Shown here: in pieces, positions 16,896 to 26,170 of the stretch
Position numbering within the stretch: the first letter of the stretch is position 1
Layout: every line of letters starts with the position of its first letter
From: Flavobacterium sp. 245
GTDB taxonomy: Bacteria; Bacteroidota; Bacteroidia; Flavobacteriales; Flavobacteriaceae
Reading direction: 5' to 3'
NCBI RefSeq assembly: GCF_004362055.1
Contig: NZ_SNXB01000008.1
Coordinates: 62,001-126,000, forward strand
DNA length: 64,000 bases
The notes under the pieces: generated by a model
The model's database searches: none
The model's input: the letters and a program-made list of their open reading frames with translations, nothing else
What the model was told of the DNA's origin: nothing
Made by a program: the position numbers and the translations under genes

Positions 16896-18053
16896 TTATA
16901 GCGTTCCTCTCAATTCCTGCTCTCTCTCAATTGATTCAAAAAGAGCCTTAAAGTTCCCTGCACCGAATCCTTTTGCACCCATTCTCTGAATAATTTCGAA
17001 GAAAAGTGTAGGTCGGTCCTGAACGGGCTTCGTAAATATCTGTAAAAGGTAACCATCTTCATCGGCATCAACCATAATAGCTAATTTTTCAATTTCATTA
17101 ATATCTTCTTTCATCATATCCATGTGAACGCCCAATCTTTCTGGAATTGCTTGATAATAGGTATGTGGAGGAGCCGATAAAAATTCGACACCGCGAGATC
17201 TTAGTTGTGATACTGTTTTAATAATGTCATCTGTAGCAATGGCAATATGCTGAATTCCAGGTCCGCCATAAAAATCTAAATATTCTTCAATTTGCGATTT
17301 TTTCTTTCCTTCGGCTGGTTCGTTGATTGGAAATTTTATTCTTCCGTTTCCATTTGACATTACTTTACTCATCAAAGCCGAATATTCGGTCGTGATTTGT
17401 TTGTCATCAAAAGATAAGAAATTCACAAATCCCATTACGTCTTCGTAGAATTTTACCCAAGTATTCATTTCATTCCACCCCACATTTCCTACCATGTGAT
17501 CAATATATTTTAATCCCGTTGGTTCTGGGTTATAGTCCGATTTCCATTCTTTATAACCTGGCAAGAAAATACCATTGTAGTTTTTTCTTTCTACGAAAAT
17601 ATGCACGGTTTCCCCGTAAGTATAAATTCCTGAACGGATCACTTGTCCAAATTCATCTTCTTCAACAGTTGGCTCCATAAAAGAACGTGCACCGCGTTTC
17701 ATAGTTTCTTCGTAAGATTTTGTAGCATCTTCAACCCAAAGTGCTGCAACTTTTACTCCGTCTCCATGTTTTTTCAAATGTTCGTTTATTGGAGAATCTG
17801 CCGTTAAAGGCGTTGTCAAAACAATTCTGATTTTATCTTGTTTTAAAACATACGATGCTCTGTCTTTTACTCCTGTTTCTAATCCGGCGTAAGCCAAAGA
17901 TTGATATCCAAAAGCTGTCTTATAATAATGTGCAGATTGTTTTGCATTTCCTACGTAGAATTCTACATAATCTGTTCCTAATAGTGGAAGGAAATCTTGT
18001 GCTCCTTCAAAGATTTTTTCTAATCCGTATTCTACTGATTTTACTTGTTTCAT
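16896..18053 (-). CDS. hppD: 4-Hydroxyphenylpyruvate dioxygenase
   Basis: The enzyme converts 4-hydroxyphenylpyruvate to homogentisate. The 385-aa length is normal. The Fe(II) ligands are all present as His186 (YIDHMVGN), His269 (GIQHIA) and Glu353 (LFFEIIQRMGAKGFG), in the second of two vicinal-oxygen-chelate domains. It is downstream of hmgA on the same strand. A four-helix-bundle gene and word arrays lie between them. Tyrosine catabolism, or brown pigment formation if hmgA fails, is the expected role. Confidence 0.96.
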   Translation of the reverse strand: MKQVKSVEYGLEKIFEGAQDFLPLLGTDYVEFYVGNAKQSAHYYKTAFGYQSLAYAGLETGVKDRASYVLKQDKIRIVLTTPLTADSPINEHLKKHGDGVKVAALWVEDATKSYEETMKRGARSFMEPTVEEDEFGQVIRSGIYTYGETVHIFVERKNYNGIFLPGYKEWKSDYNPEPTGLKYIDHMVGNVGWNEMNTWVKFYEDVMGFVNFLSFDDKQITTEYSALMSKVMSNGNGRIKFPINEPAEGKKKSQIEEYLDFYGGPGIQHIAIATDDIIKTVSQLRSRGVEFLSAPPHTYYQAIPERLGVHMDMMKEDINEIEKLAIMVDADEDGYLLQIFTKPVQDRPTLFFEIIQRMGAKGFGAGNFKALFESIEREQELRGTL

Positions 18054-18058
18054 AATTA

Positions 18059-18141
18059 GATAATTTGATAATGAGAAAATGAGATAATTTTTGAAATGCT
18101 TTGGGTCAATTTTCTAATTGACACATTTTCTAATTTTCTAA
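18059..18141. repeat. Octamer array with inverted arms, hppD side of the second four-helix-bundle gene
   Basis: The left arm is GATAATTT, GATAATGA, GAAAATGA and GATAATTT (18059-18090). The right arm is TTTTCTAA, TTGACACA, TTTTCTAA and TTTTCTAA (18110-18141). Both have an exact period of 8. The arms are imperfect reverse complements. The TAG stop of the four-helix-bundle gene (18138-18140, minus strand) lies inside the last word, so on that strand the array begins at the stop codon. Confidence 0.75.
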
Positions 18142-18497
18142 TTCCTCTTAGATGTTGATATTATTTTATTTAAAATTTTTAAAATTTCTGATAGATCATT
18201 TAATAAGCGTTTGCAACTTGGATATTCTTTGTGCGCATCACACAAGAACAACCAATATTCAGTTTCATCAGCTTCCTTGATTGCTATTTTTAGTTTATGT
18301 ATAAAGTCAGCTTTACTTTCTGCATTTTGTGATTCTTTCGAATTTGCTCCGATTGATGTTCCACTTTTTAATAGTTGATTAGCGATTACAAATTTCTTCT
18401 GTTCTTGAAGTTCGTTTGTGTAGTCAATTATATTTAGAGCAAAATTGAACGTTTTTATTAAAAGAGCGTTGTCCTTATATTTTTTGTTGAAAGTCAT
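18138..18497 (-). CDS. Four-helix-bundle protein (second subtype)
   Basis: The 119-aa helical protein belongs to the same broad family as the product at 3057-3422 but to a different subgroup, with the motif LLKSGTSIGANSKESQNAESKADFIHK-type core (about 47-73) and IAIKEADETEYWL near 74-86. Function is unknown. It lies between hmgA and hppD and is bracketed by octamer arrays on both sides, the same arrangement as the first copy in an unrelated operon. The two proteins are too divergent to be a recent duplication. Confidence 0.85.
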   Translation of the reverse strand: MTFNKKYKDNALLIKTFNFALNIIDYTNELQEQKKFVIANQLLKSGTSIGANSKESQNAESKADFIHKLKIAIKEADETEYWLFLCDAHKEYPSCKRLLNDLSEILKILNKIISTSKRN

Positions 18498-18500
18498 TTT

Positions 18501-18720
18501 TTAATTAGTTAATTAGAAAATTTGATAATGAGATAATTTTTAATGTAAGTTTAAATTTACAAACTAAATCACTTTTATAATTATCTAATTGTCAAATTGG
18601 CACATTTACTAATTCTATAAAGTTTCAAAAACATTATCTAATTATCTAATTGCCACATTTTCTAATTTATGCGGTTTCAAAAGCATTATCTAATTTTCTA
18701 ATTGACACATTGCCACATTA
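18501..18720. repeat. Complex octamer array between hmgA and the four-helix-bundle gene
   Basis: One arm (about 18501-18543; GATAATGA, GATAATTT type) is followed by a short near-palindrome (TGTAAGTTTAAATTTACA, 18544-18561). Three arms in the opposite sense follow (about 18577-18615, 18632-18667 and 18684-18720), built from TCTAATTA, TCTAATTG, CCACATTT-type words. The last two are direct repeats 52 bp apart, each led by GTTTCAAAA (18622 and 18674). The array ends at the hmgA stop codon. Confidence 0.75.
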
Positions 18721-19875
18721 TTCACACCAAGACTTGTAATACTGACCGTCATCAAGACCCATCGCTTCTTCAGTTACCATCAAAGGTCTGAAAGTATCAA
18801 CCATAACGGCCAATTCTTGGGTTTCTTTGTGACCAATACTACGCTCCATCGCGCCTGGTGCGGGACCGTGCGGAATTCCTTTTGGGTGTAAAGTGATATG
18901 ACCTTGCTCGATATTGTTACGGCTCATAAAATCGCCATCAACATAATATAGCACTTCGTCAGAATCTATATTGCTGTGATTGTATGGCGCCGGAATTGCT
19001 TTCGGATGATAATCGTAAAGTCTCGGGCAGAAAGAGCAAACGACAAAAGTGGCCGTTTCAAAAGTTTGGTGTACCGGTGGCGGTTGGTGGACACGCCCGG
19101 TTATAGGTTCGAAATTGTGAATTGAAAATCCGTATGGGAAATTGTAACCGTCCCAACCGACAACGTCAAAAGGATGCGTTGCATAAACCACTTCGTGAAT
19201 CATGCCTTCTTTTTTGATTTTAATTAAAAAATCACCTTTTTCATCGTGTGTTTCTAATTCACTTGGCAGAATAAAATCACGCTCACAAAATGGAGAATGT
19301 TCTAAATGCTGTCCCGATTGATTTTTATATCGTTTTGGAGTGTAAAATGGAGCAAAAGATTCTACATAAAATAATCTGTTTTCTTCCGTTTCAAATTCTA
19401 TTTGGTAAATTATGCCTCTTGGAATAATAAGGTAATCACCATATTCAAAAGGAATATTCCCAAGCATGGTTCTTAATTTTCCTTTTCCTTTATGGATGAA
19501 AAGCATTTCATCAGCATCGGCATTTTTGTAGAAATAATTTCGAAGCGATTCCTTCGGCGCAGCTAAACCAATAATACAGTCTTTGTTGACTAACATGGCT
19601 TTTCGGCTGTCAAGAAAATCATTTTCAGGTTTTAATTCAAAACCTTTAAAAAGCAATGATTTTATATTTTTCCCAATAGCAATTTTTGGTTCAACCGAAT
19701 AAGAATTTAAAATTTCTTTAACCTGTGTAGGTCTGTGAACATGATAAGATAATGACGAATGTCCGTGAAAACCTTCGGTTCCAAATAATTGTTCATAGTA
19801 AAAACCTCCGTTTGGCTTTTCGAATTGGGTGTGTCTTTTTTGAGGAAAATCTCCAAGTTTATGATATAATGGCAT
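18718..19875 (-). CDS. hmgA: Homogentisate 1,2-dioxygenase
   Basis: HmgA cleaves the ring of homogentisate to maleylacetoacetate. The Fe ligands correspond to His300 (PYNHSN), Glu307 (DSDEVLYY) and His336 (IPHGPAPGA). The length of 385 aa matches the shorter Bacteroidota form of this cupin-like enzyme. It is the first gene of the tyrosine group, followed by the four-helix-bundle gene and hppD. No maleylacetoacetate isomerase or fumarylacetoacetase gene is in the window. Confidence 0.95.
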   Translation of the reverse strand: MPLYHKLGDFPQKRHTQFEKPNGGFYYEQLFGTEGFHGHSSLSYHVHRPTQVKEILNSYSVEPKIAIGKNIKSLLFKGFELKPENDFLDSRKAMLVNKDCIIGLAAPKESLRNYFYKNADADEMLFIHKGKGKLRTMLGNIPFEYGDYLIIPRGIIYQIEFETEENRLFYVESFAPFYTPKRYKNQSGQHLEHSPFCERDFILPSELETHDEKGDFLIKIKKEGMIHEVVYATHPFDVVGWDGYNFPYGFSIHNFEPITGRVHQPPPVHQTFETATFVVCSFCPRLYDYHPKAIPAPYNHSNIDSDEVLYYVDGDFMSRNNIEQGHITLHPKGIPHGPAPGAMERSIGHKETQELAVMVDTFRPLMVTEEAMGLDDGQYYKSWCE

Positions 19876-19880
19876 GGCTT

Positions 19881-19985
19881 TTCAATTAGATAATTTTTAA
19901 ATTAATTAGATAATTCGAAAATTTGAATTGTGTGAACAGATAATCAAGTCAATTTTAGTATTGACTAATTATCTCAATTCGATAG
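19881..19985. repeat. Degenerate octamer array upstream of hmgA
   Basis: Words of the AATTAGATAATT type occur at 19884-19916, and inverted words (TTGACTAATTATCTCAATT) at 19961-19979. The family is the same as in the arrays on the other side of hmgA. The arms are less regular than those at 18.06 and 18.6 kb. The array is in the 5' region of hmgA, so it may be transcribed in its leader. Confidence 0.55.
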
Positions 19986-20193
19986 CTTCATTCAGGATTT
20001 CTCTTGATGAGGAATTGAAGATATTCTAATAAACCTGTCCAATTTGTTTTCATTATAACAAATGTCGTAAATTTTTGCGAGTAAAAATAGAAATTATATT
20101 ATTTATAACTAAAAGATATTTTAATTTTTTTGAGATAATTTTTTGATAGCAAAAAAATAGTACAATTTTATTGCACTATTCTCGATTAAAACT

Positions 20194-22473
20194 CTAAAAC
20201 AAGAAACCAATACTAAACCAAGTAAAACTTTTAGACATTTCTGGCGACCATGATTGTTTGATTTCGATTGGACCAATAATGGTTTCTAAACCATAACCTA
20301 CGGCATAACCAGAATATTTTGGCATTGAAATCCAATCGACAGTGCTGAAAATATCATCCCCCAGATTGGCAAAATTTGCTGAAAAATTGATGTGATTTTT
20401 TTTGATGATTTCGTAATCAAGTGTAATATCGGTTTTTATATAACTATTTCCAGCAATGCTAAGGAAATCGTAACCATAGAAATAGTTGAAATTATTGATT
20501 TTGCTATAGCCATAACCTCCAAGAATATAATCGAAATAAGGAACACTGTCACTGCCAATGTTAAATCCGGCGTCTGTACCAATTTTAATAGTTGCTCTTC
20601 TAAACAATGTTTTAGCAAATGCAATTTCTGCTTTTGCCATTGAGAAAGGCTTGAAATTGTTGTTGAAATCCGAAGAAGCTAAATACGTCTGAATATCACT
20701 AGAGAAATATAATCCAGAGCGCGGAAAAGTCTTTTTGTCTAACGAATCATATTTTAAGTACCCAAAAACACTGAAATAATTACTTTTATCAATTGTGTTG
20801 CCATTATTTGAAAGTGTAGGCGAATCAATTTTTAAATATTTGTATTCCAAACCTCCACCCATTAAGAATTTCTGAACAAAAATGGTCTGAAAATAGGCCT
20901 GATTGGTAAGGTCAAGAAAGTCAACATTTATTAGGTTTACATTTGGATTTGATACTTGTAGCTGGCTTATGCTTGTGGTGACATTTCGATTAAATTGATT
21001 CAGTCTTGAACGAAACCCAAAACTGATATTAAATCCGTTTTCGATATAATAGTTAAAATCATATCTGAAATTATCACCTAAAATAATGTCGAATGAAGTA
21101 ACGTCATTTTTTAGAAATGTTTTTTTATGAGTCAGGTTTAATAAAATGGCACTTTTATATAATCCGTCATAATGCAATCCGAGTTTTAAATACGTTTGTG
21201 TTGGATTTTCTTTAAGTACAAGATCTAAATCATCATCGTTGCCATTTGGTTGCAGACAATACGAAATCGTACTAAAGTTTTCGGTGGCATTTAAATTATT
21301 AATTCCGGTTTTTAAATCATGATAGGTAATGGTGCTTTCCGGTTTGAAGCGAAGTTTTCCGTTGATGTATTCTTTAGTATAATTGTCTAATTTATCAACA
21401 TTTATTTTTTTTATTTCTAAAGTATCTGAACTGATTTTTAGTTTCGGCTTTTTATAAAAAGTTTCCTCATTTACTAATGATTTAATTTTTTCATAAACAG
21501 CAAAAGTGGCTTCTTCGCCTTTTCTAACTATTTCTTCGCCTTTGTCAAATGAAATCACACCAAAATCACGAATATCTGGTTTAATGTAAATATCAGTGTC
21601 TTTTACTTTGCTTTTCATTTTTTCAATCGACTGAAGATTCGTGATTTGAACTAATATTCTTGTTGCGTTTTTCAATTTTTTACGATTCATCAAATCGTCC
21701 TGAACATCAGCTCCAATAATAATATCGGCACCAAGATTTCTAACTTCTTTTATAGGATAATTGTTTACAACGCCACCATCAACAATCAAATTGCCGTCAA
21801 TTTCAACGGGAGTAAATAACGACGGAAAAGCGGCACTTGCCATCATTGCCTGCACGAGATTGCCTTTGTTGAGCAAAACTTCTTCGCCGGTTTCAATATT
21901 TGTTCCAATACATAAAAATGGAGTAGGGAGTTTATTGAAATCGCGTACATGACGCACATTTCTGGTCAAACTGCTTAAAAGATTATAATTGTACATTCCT
22001 TTTGAAAGTGCTTCAGGAATTCCGATTCTGAAATTACTAAAAGGCAAAGTAATGGCGTACAATTCGTCATTTTTTTTGCCATAGAAATTTTTAGAGGAAC
22101 GAGGAATATAATCGTTTATCAGTTCGTCAAAATTTGTTTTTTTAAAAATAGAATCAATTTGCGATGCATTATAACCAGAAGCATAAAGTCCGCCAATTAC
22201 GGCTCCCATACTGGTTCCGCCAATATAATCGATTTTTATTCCAGCTTCTTCTAAAACTTTTAAAACGCCAATATGCGCAAAACCTTTTGCCCCGCCACCG
22301 CTTAAAACCAAACCAATTTTTGGTCTTTTTATACTGTCTTGTTTTTGTTCTTGCGAAAATGTTTTTTGAGGAAAGAATAAAAATATCAAAAGTACAATTG
22401 TTGCGCCCCAAATGGAATTTGAGAAAAATCCTTTTGACTTATCATTTGCAATAGAAAGCTCTTTTAGGCGCAT
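20194..22473 (-). CDS. Patatin-like phospholipase with outer-membrane barrel
   Basis: The 759-aa protein has a membrane or signal segment (22-40) and a patatin domain (about 53-250) with the oxyanion loop SGGGAKG (58-64), the nucleophile GTSMG (Ser88) and the catalytic Asp232 in VDGGVVNN. A POTRA-like region follows (about 350-420), then a 16-strand Omp85-type barrel ending TWFSIGFLF. This is the PlpD-like layout, a lipase delivered by its own barrel (type Vd). Bacteroidota versions are thought to hydrolyse membrane lipids at the outer membrane. It follows uvrC by 6 bp. Confidence 0.92.
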   Translation of the reverse strand: MRLKELSIANDKSKGFFSNSIWGATIVLLIFLFFPQKTFSQEQKQDSIKRPKIGLVLSGGGAKGFAHIGVLKVLEEAGIKIDYIGGTSMGAVIGGLYASGYNASQIDSIFKKTNFDELINDYIPRSSKNFYGKKNDELYAITLPFSNFRIGIPEALSKGMYNYNLLSSLTRNVRHVRDFNKLPTPFLCIGTNIETGEEVLLNKGNLVQAMMASAAFPSLFTPVEIDGNLIVDGGVVNNYPIKEVRNLGADIIIGADVQDDLMNRKKLKNATRILVQITNLQSIEKMKSKVKDTDIYIKPDIRDFGVISFDKGEEIVRKGEEATFAVYEKIKSLVNEETFYKKPKLKISSDTLEIKKINVDKLDNYTKEYINGKLRFKPESTITYHDLKTGINNLNATENFSTISYCLQPNGNDDDLDLVLKENPTQTYLKLGLHYDGLYKSAILLNLTHKKTFLKNDVTSFDIILGDNFRYDFNYYIENGFNISFGFRSRLNQFNRNVTTSISQLQVSNPNVNLINVDFLDLTNQAYFQTIFVQKFLMGGGLEYKYLKIDSPTLSNNGNTIDKSNYFSVFGYLKYDSLDKKTFPRSGLYFSSDIQTYLASSDFNNNFKPFSMAKAEIAFAKTLFRRATIKIGTDAGFNIGSDSVPYFDYILGGYGYSKINNFNYFYGYDFLSIAGNSYIKTDITLDYEIIKKNHINFSANFANLGDDIFSTVDWISMPKYSGYAVGYGLETIIGPIEIKQSWSPEMSKSFTWFSIGFLF

Positions 22474-22479
22474 AAAGAT

Positions 22480-24276
22480 TTATGGGTTTGTTTTGTAAAA
22501 GTCGACAATTTTTTTGGCTTTTGAAACTCCTATTACGTCAGAAATTTCTTTTTCTGATGCTAACTTTAATCTTTTAACACTTTTAAAATGCTGAATTAAA
22601 GCAAGCATTGTTTTTTCGCCAATGCCGGGTATGCTTTCAACCGATGAATTGAGTGCCGCTTTGCTTCGTTTATCACGGTGAAATGTAATACCAAATCGGT
22701 GGGCTTCATTACGCAATTGCTGAATCACTTTTAACGTTTCTGATTTTTTGTCAAGATATAACGGAACTGAATCGCCGGGGTAAAAAAGTTCTTCAAGACG
22801 TTTTGCAATTCCAATAATGGCAATTTTTCCACGAAGACCTAATTCATCAATACTTTTTAATGCGGCAGATAATTGTCCCTTTCCACCGTCAATTATAATT
22901 AATTGTGGCAAAGGTTCATTTTCATCTAATAATCTTTTGTAGCGGCGATATACTATTTCGGTCATCGAAGCAAAATCGTCTGGGCCTTCAACCGTTTTTA
23001 CATTAAAATGGCGGTAATCCTTTTTGCTTGCTTTTCCGTCTTTAAAAACTACACAGGCCGCAACAGGATTTGTTCCCTGAATGTTTGAATTATCAAAACA
23101 CTCAATATGGCGAGGTTCAACAGGCAATCGCAAATCTTTTTGCATCTGTGCCATGATTCTATTAACATGACGATCTGGATCTACAATTTGTAATTGTTTT
23201 AATTGTTCGATTCGGTAGAATTTTGCATTTCGAATAGATAAATCCAGAATCTGTTTTTTATCACCAAGCTGCGGAACAGTTGTTTTGATGTTTTCGCCCA
23301 AATCTATTTCAAACGGTACAATAATTTCTTTTGATAATAATTGAAAACGTTCGCGAAGTTCGACGATGGCCAATTCAAGTAATTCTTCATCAGTTTCATC
23401 AAGCTTTTTCTTCATTTCCAAAGTATGCGAACGAATGATGGAGCCGTGAGAAATCTGTAAGAAGTTGACATAAGCGGCACTTTCGTCAGATACAATAGAG
23501 AAAACATCAATATTGGTAATCTTCGGATTTACAATCGTTGATCTTGATTGGTAATTTTCAAGAACTTCTATTTTTTCTTTGATTTTCTGCGCTTCTTCAA
23601 AATGTAAATCTTCGGCATATTTTATCATCAAGCGCTTGAAATCTTTCATGCTTTCTTTAAAATTACCTTTCAGAATTTCGCGGATCGCATCGACTTGTCT
23701 TTGATATTCTTCTAAAGGTTCCAAACCTTCGCAGGGACCTTTGCAATTGCCAATATGATATTCTAAGCAAACTTTAAATTTTCCAGAATCAATATTCGAT
23801 TTACTTAAATCAAAATTGCAGGTTCGTAATGGATACAATTCCTTGATTAATTCCAAAATTGTATGTACCGTTTTGAAACTTGTATACGGACCAAAATATT
23901 CAGAACCATCTTTGACCATTCTTCTTGTTGAAAATATTCTCGAAAAAGGTTCTTTTTTGATACAAATCCAAGGATAACTTTTGTCATCACGAAGCAGTAC
24001 ATTATATCTTGGCTGCAGTGTTTTGATTAAATTATTTTCTAATAAAAGCGCGTCGGTTTCAGTAGGAACAACGATGTGTTTTATTGTGACAATTTTTTTG
24101 ACTAGAACATTCGTTTTAGCCGTATCATGAATTTTATTGAAATAGGAGGAAACCCTTTTTTTTAAGTTTTTGGCTTTTCCAACATATAAAATCTTCCCGT
24201 CTTTATCGTAATACTGATACACGCCAGGATTATCTGGTAAGGTTAGAATTTGAAGGTCTAAGGACGATTTTTGCAT
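22480..24276 (-). CDS. uvrC: Excinuclease ABC subunit C
   Basis: UvrC makes both incisions in nucleotide excision repair. Domains in order are GIY-YIG nuclease (PGVYQYYDKDGKILYVGKAK), a Cys-containing region, a UVR domain for UvrB contact, the RNase H-like 5' nuclease (IECFDNSN, DGGKGQLSAA) and C-terminal helix-hairpin-helix motifs. I choose the ATG at 24276 (598 aa), since the frame upstream up to 24315 begins with TTG and adds residues absent from the family. The patatin gene starts 6 bp after its stop. Confidence 0.95.
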   Translation of the reverse strand: MQKSSLDLQILTLPDNPGVYQYYDKDGKILYVGKAKNLKKRVSSYFNKIHDTAKTNVLVKKIVTIKHIVVPTETDALLLENNLIKTLQPRYNVLLRDDKSYPWICIKKEPFSRIFSTRRMVKDGSEYFGPYTSFKTVHTILELIKELYPLRTCNFDLSKSNIDSGKFKVCLEYHIGNCKGPCEGLEPLEEYQRQVDAIREILKGNFKESMKDFKRLMIKYAEDLHFEEAQKIKEKIEVLENYQSRSTIVNPKITNIDVFSIVSDESAAYVNFLQISHGSIIRSHTLEMKKKLDETDEELLELAIVELRERFQLLSKEIIVPFEIDLGENIKTTVPQLGDKKQILDLSIRNAKFYRIEQLKQLQIVDPDRHVNRIMAQMQKDLRLPVEPRHIECFDNSNIQGTNPVAACVVFKDGKASKKDYRHFNVKTVEGPDDFASMTEIVYRRYKRLLDENEPLPQLIIIDGGKGQLSAALKSIDELGLRGKIAIIGIAKRLEELFYPGDSVPLYLDKKSETLKVIQQLRNEAHRFGITFHRDKRSKAALNSSVESIPGIGEKTMLALIQHFKSVKRLKLASEKEISDVIGVSKAKKIVDFYKTNP

Positions 24277-24360
24277 TCTTTTTTGTTTCTGAAGAGAGAG
24301 GATGAGCATTTTCAAAAATCATTCCGATTTCTCGAAAAAAGCGCTTCATCGATTTAGTTT

Positions 24361-24368
24361 CAAATTTA
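24361..24368 (-). promoter_or_regulatory. Candidate -10 box of uvrC
   Basis: CAAATTTA on the plus strand gives TAAATTTG on the minus strand, matching TAnnTTTG. It would start transcription about 75 bp upstream of the chosen uvrC ATG. No -33 TTG is obvious at the usual distance. Confidence 0.4.
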
Positions 24369-24413
24369 CAAAATCAAAAGAATAATTTCTATATTTAGCT
24401 TTTATAATTCTAC

Positions 24414-25394
24414 ATGAAAAATAGTAAACCTTTGGTTATCTTCGATGAAACAATTTTGCCTGGAGAAAGCAGAACAATTAATGTCGAAATCGCAAGATTG
24501 CATACCACTACAAAATTGAACATTCCGGTAATTGTGCGCCGTTCAAAGATTGAAGGTCCTGTTGTTTTATTTTCGGCAGGAATTCATGGCGATGAAATAA
24601 ATGGCGTTGAAATTGTACGGCAGCTTATCAGCAAAAAAATAAATAAACCCGCCCGCGGCACCATTATTTGTATTCCAATTATCAATATGTATGGTTTTGT
24701 AAATAAGTCGCGCGAGTTTCCTGACGGGCGCGATTTAAACCGAGTTTTTCCGGGAAGCAAAAAAGGTTCTTTGGCTAGCCGATTTGCCTATCACATTGTA
24801 GAAGAAATTTTGCCAATTTTGGATTATGCAGTAGATTTTCATGCCGGCGGTGCGAGCCGATTTAACGCGCCGCAAATTCGAATTACCGAAAATAATCCTG
24901 AACTGAAAGTTTTGGCCGATGTCTTTAACGCACCTTTTACTTTGTACTCAAAAAATATTGGCGGTTCGTTTAGGAATACTTCTGAAAAAGCAAATGTAAA
25001 AATGCTTCTTTTTGAAGGAGGAAAATCTTTGGATATCAATAACGATATTGCCAACGAAGGTGTTCTGGGAGTAAAACGATTATTGAATTATCTTGGAATG
25101 CTCGACTCAAAACAGCTTGTTGAAGCCGCGCCAATACCGTCTATTTATATAAAATATTCTTTTTGGCTAAGAGCGAAATGTTCCGGTCTGTTGCATGATT
25201 TCAATTTGGTTGGAAAGTTTGTTACCAAAGGAACTATCTTAGCTATTATTACCGACCCGTTTGGCAAGTTTGAACAAAAAGTAAAAGCGCCTCATGACGG
25301 ATTTGTAATCAACGCCAATCATTCACCAATTGTTTATGAAGGTGATGCGATTTATCATTTATCTAAAAATAGTCCCATAAATTTCGATGAATAA
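24414..25394 (+). CDS. Succinylglutamate desuccinylase/aspartoacylase family protein
   Basis: The 326-aa M14-like Zn carboxypeptidase-fold protein has the metal motif HGDE (His58, Glu61), the third ligand in DFHAGG (His143) and a Glu in LFEGG (201) at the position of the catalytic base. The central substrate Arg region, DGRDLNRVFPG, is typical. Members deacylate N-acyl amino acids or, near RimK-type ligases, act on modified peptides. No rimK is nearby and the substrate is open. It overlaps the next gene by 8 bp. Confidence 0.88.
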   Translation: MKNSKPLVIFDETILPGESRTINVEIARLHTTTKLNIPVIVRRSKIEGPVVLFSAGIHGDEINGVEIVRQLISKKINKPARGTIICIPIINMYGFVNKSREFPDGRDLNRVFPGSKKGSLASRFAYHIVEEILPILDYAVDFHAGGASRFNAPQIRITENNPELKVLADVFNAPFTLYSKNIGGSFRNTSEKANVKMLLFEGGKSLDINNDIANEGVLGVKRLLNYLGMLDSKQLVEAAPIPSIYIKYSFWLRAKCSGLLHDFNLVGKFVTKGTILAIITDPFGKFEQKVKAPHDGFVINANHSPIVYEGDAIYHLSKNSPINFDE

Positions 25395-25953
25395 AAAAGA
25401 ACTAAGAGTACATTATAAAAACCTGCGGGCAACTTTCTCTGAAGAGGAAATTGAAGAAAAAAGTTTGGCTATTGCCAATAATTTAATTCAGCTGCCAATT
25501 TGGGATAAAACCTATTTTCATGTTTTTCTTCCAATTGTGGAACACAAAGAAGTCGATACAGAGTTTGTATTGCATTTGCTTTCTGGAAAAGACAAAGAAA
25601 TTGTGATTTCAAAAAGCGATTTTGAAACGCGCTCCATGACTCATTTTCTGTTGACTGATAATACCAAAATCAAAAAAAACGAGTATAATATTCCAGAACC
25701 AATAAACGGACTTCAAGTTGCGAGTTCAAATATTGATGTTGTTTTTGTACCGCTTTTAGCGTTTGATATTCATGGAAATCGTGTCGGTTACGGAAAAGGA
25801 TTTTACGATAAATTTTTATCAGAATGCCGACCAGAAACCATAAAAATTGGACTTTCTTTTTTTGAAGCTGTAAATCAAATTGACGATGTTTTTGAATTGG
25901 ATATAAAATTAGATTTTTGTGTGACGCCTGAGAAGGTTTACGATTTTCAATAA
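25387..25953 (+). CDS. 5-Formyltetrahydrofolate cyclo-ligase
   Basis: The 188-aa enzyme converts 5-formyl-THF to 5,10-methenyl-THF with ATP. Features are the basic N-terminus KKELRVHYKNLR, VFLPIVEHKEVDTE for folate contact and the ATP loop NRVGYGKGFYD near 138-148. It overlaps the upstream aspartoacylase-like gene by 8 bp, so the two are translationally coupled. A decayed copy of its last ~20 codons lies downstream at 26044-26110. Confidence 0.93.
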   Translation: MNKKELRVHYKNLRATFSEEEIEEKSLAIANNLIQLPIWDKTYFHVFLPIVEHKEVDTEFVLHLLSGKDKEIVISKSDFETRSMTHFLLTDNTKIKKNEYNIPEPINGLQVASSNIDVVFVPLLAFDIHGNRVGYGKGFYDKFLSECRPETIKIGLSFFEAVNQIDDVFELDIKLDFCVTPEKVYDFQ

Positions 25954-25961
25954 ATTCCCCT

Positions 25962-26009
25962 AACGTTTGTCGATATGCTGGACGTAGACGCACTGCTGTG
26001 CGCCTCTAC
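25962..26009. repeat. 48-bp direct repeat, copy 1, with REP-like palindrome
   Basis: This copy begins AACGTTTGTCGATATGCTGG and ends CTCTAC. It matches 26171-26218 at 45 of 48 positions. The second half (GTAGACGCACTGCTGTGCG then CCTCTAC) is a near palindrome. It lies 9 bp past the cyclo-ligase stop codon. Confidence 0.85.
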
Positions 26010-26043
26010 GATATGTGTTGGTGAAACAATTTAAATATTTCAT

Positions 26044-26110
26044 TTTTGAATCTGATGTAAAATTAGATTAGTGCGCAACATCGGAGAAGGTTTATAATTT
26101 ACAATTAATT
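26044..26110 (+). pseudogene. Decayed duplicate of the 3' end of the cyclo-ligase gene
   Basis: The stretch aligns without large gaps to 25890-25956, the last codons of the cyclo-ligase gene. Shared blocks include TTTTGAAT, TAAAATTAGATT, GAGAAGGTTTA and CAAT at matching spacing. The copy carries no usable frame. With the direct repeat that follows each copy, it shows a local tandem duplication of about 150 bp that has since diverged. Confidence 0.65.
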
Positions 26111-26142
26111 TTATCGAACAATATATTCCCGTAATCAAAATC

Positions 26143-26168
26143 GTAGAGGCGCACAGCAGTGCGTCTAC
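26143..26168. repeat. REP-like palindrome inserted in the duplicated segment
   Basis: GTAGAGGCGCACAGCAGTGC followed by GTCTAC is a near-perfect palindrome, in the opposite sense to the copies at 25984-26009 and 26193-26218. A related unit is at 40723-40748. It lies between the pseudo-3' end and direct-repeat copy 2, a place where copy 1 has only a few bases. Confidence 0.75.
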
Positions 26169-26170
26169 GC

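Noticed and set aside
18059..18720. CRISPR-like repeat array
   Set aside because: Words are 7-8 bp and degenerate, there are no unique spacers of 25-40 bp, and no cas gene is near.
16896..19875. Horizontal transfer of the tyrosine genes
   Set aside because: Base composition and sequence style match the neighbours; only the four-helix-bundle gene and arrays look inserted.
22164..22454. Plus-strand frame antisense to the patatin gene
   Set aside because: Shadow of a strong coding frame; no independent support.
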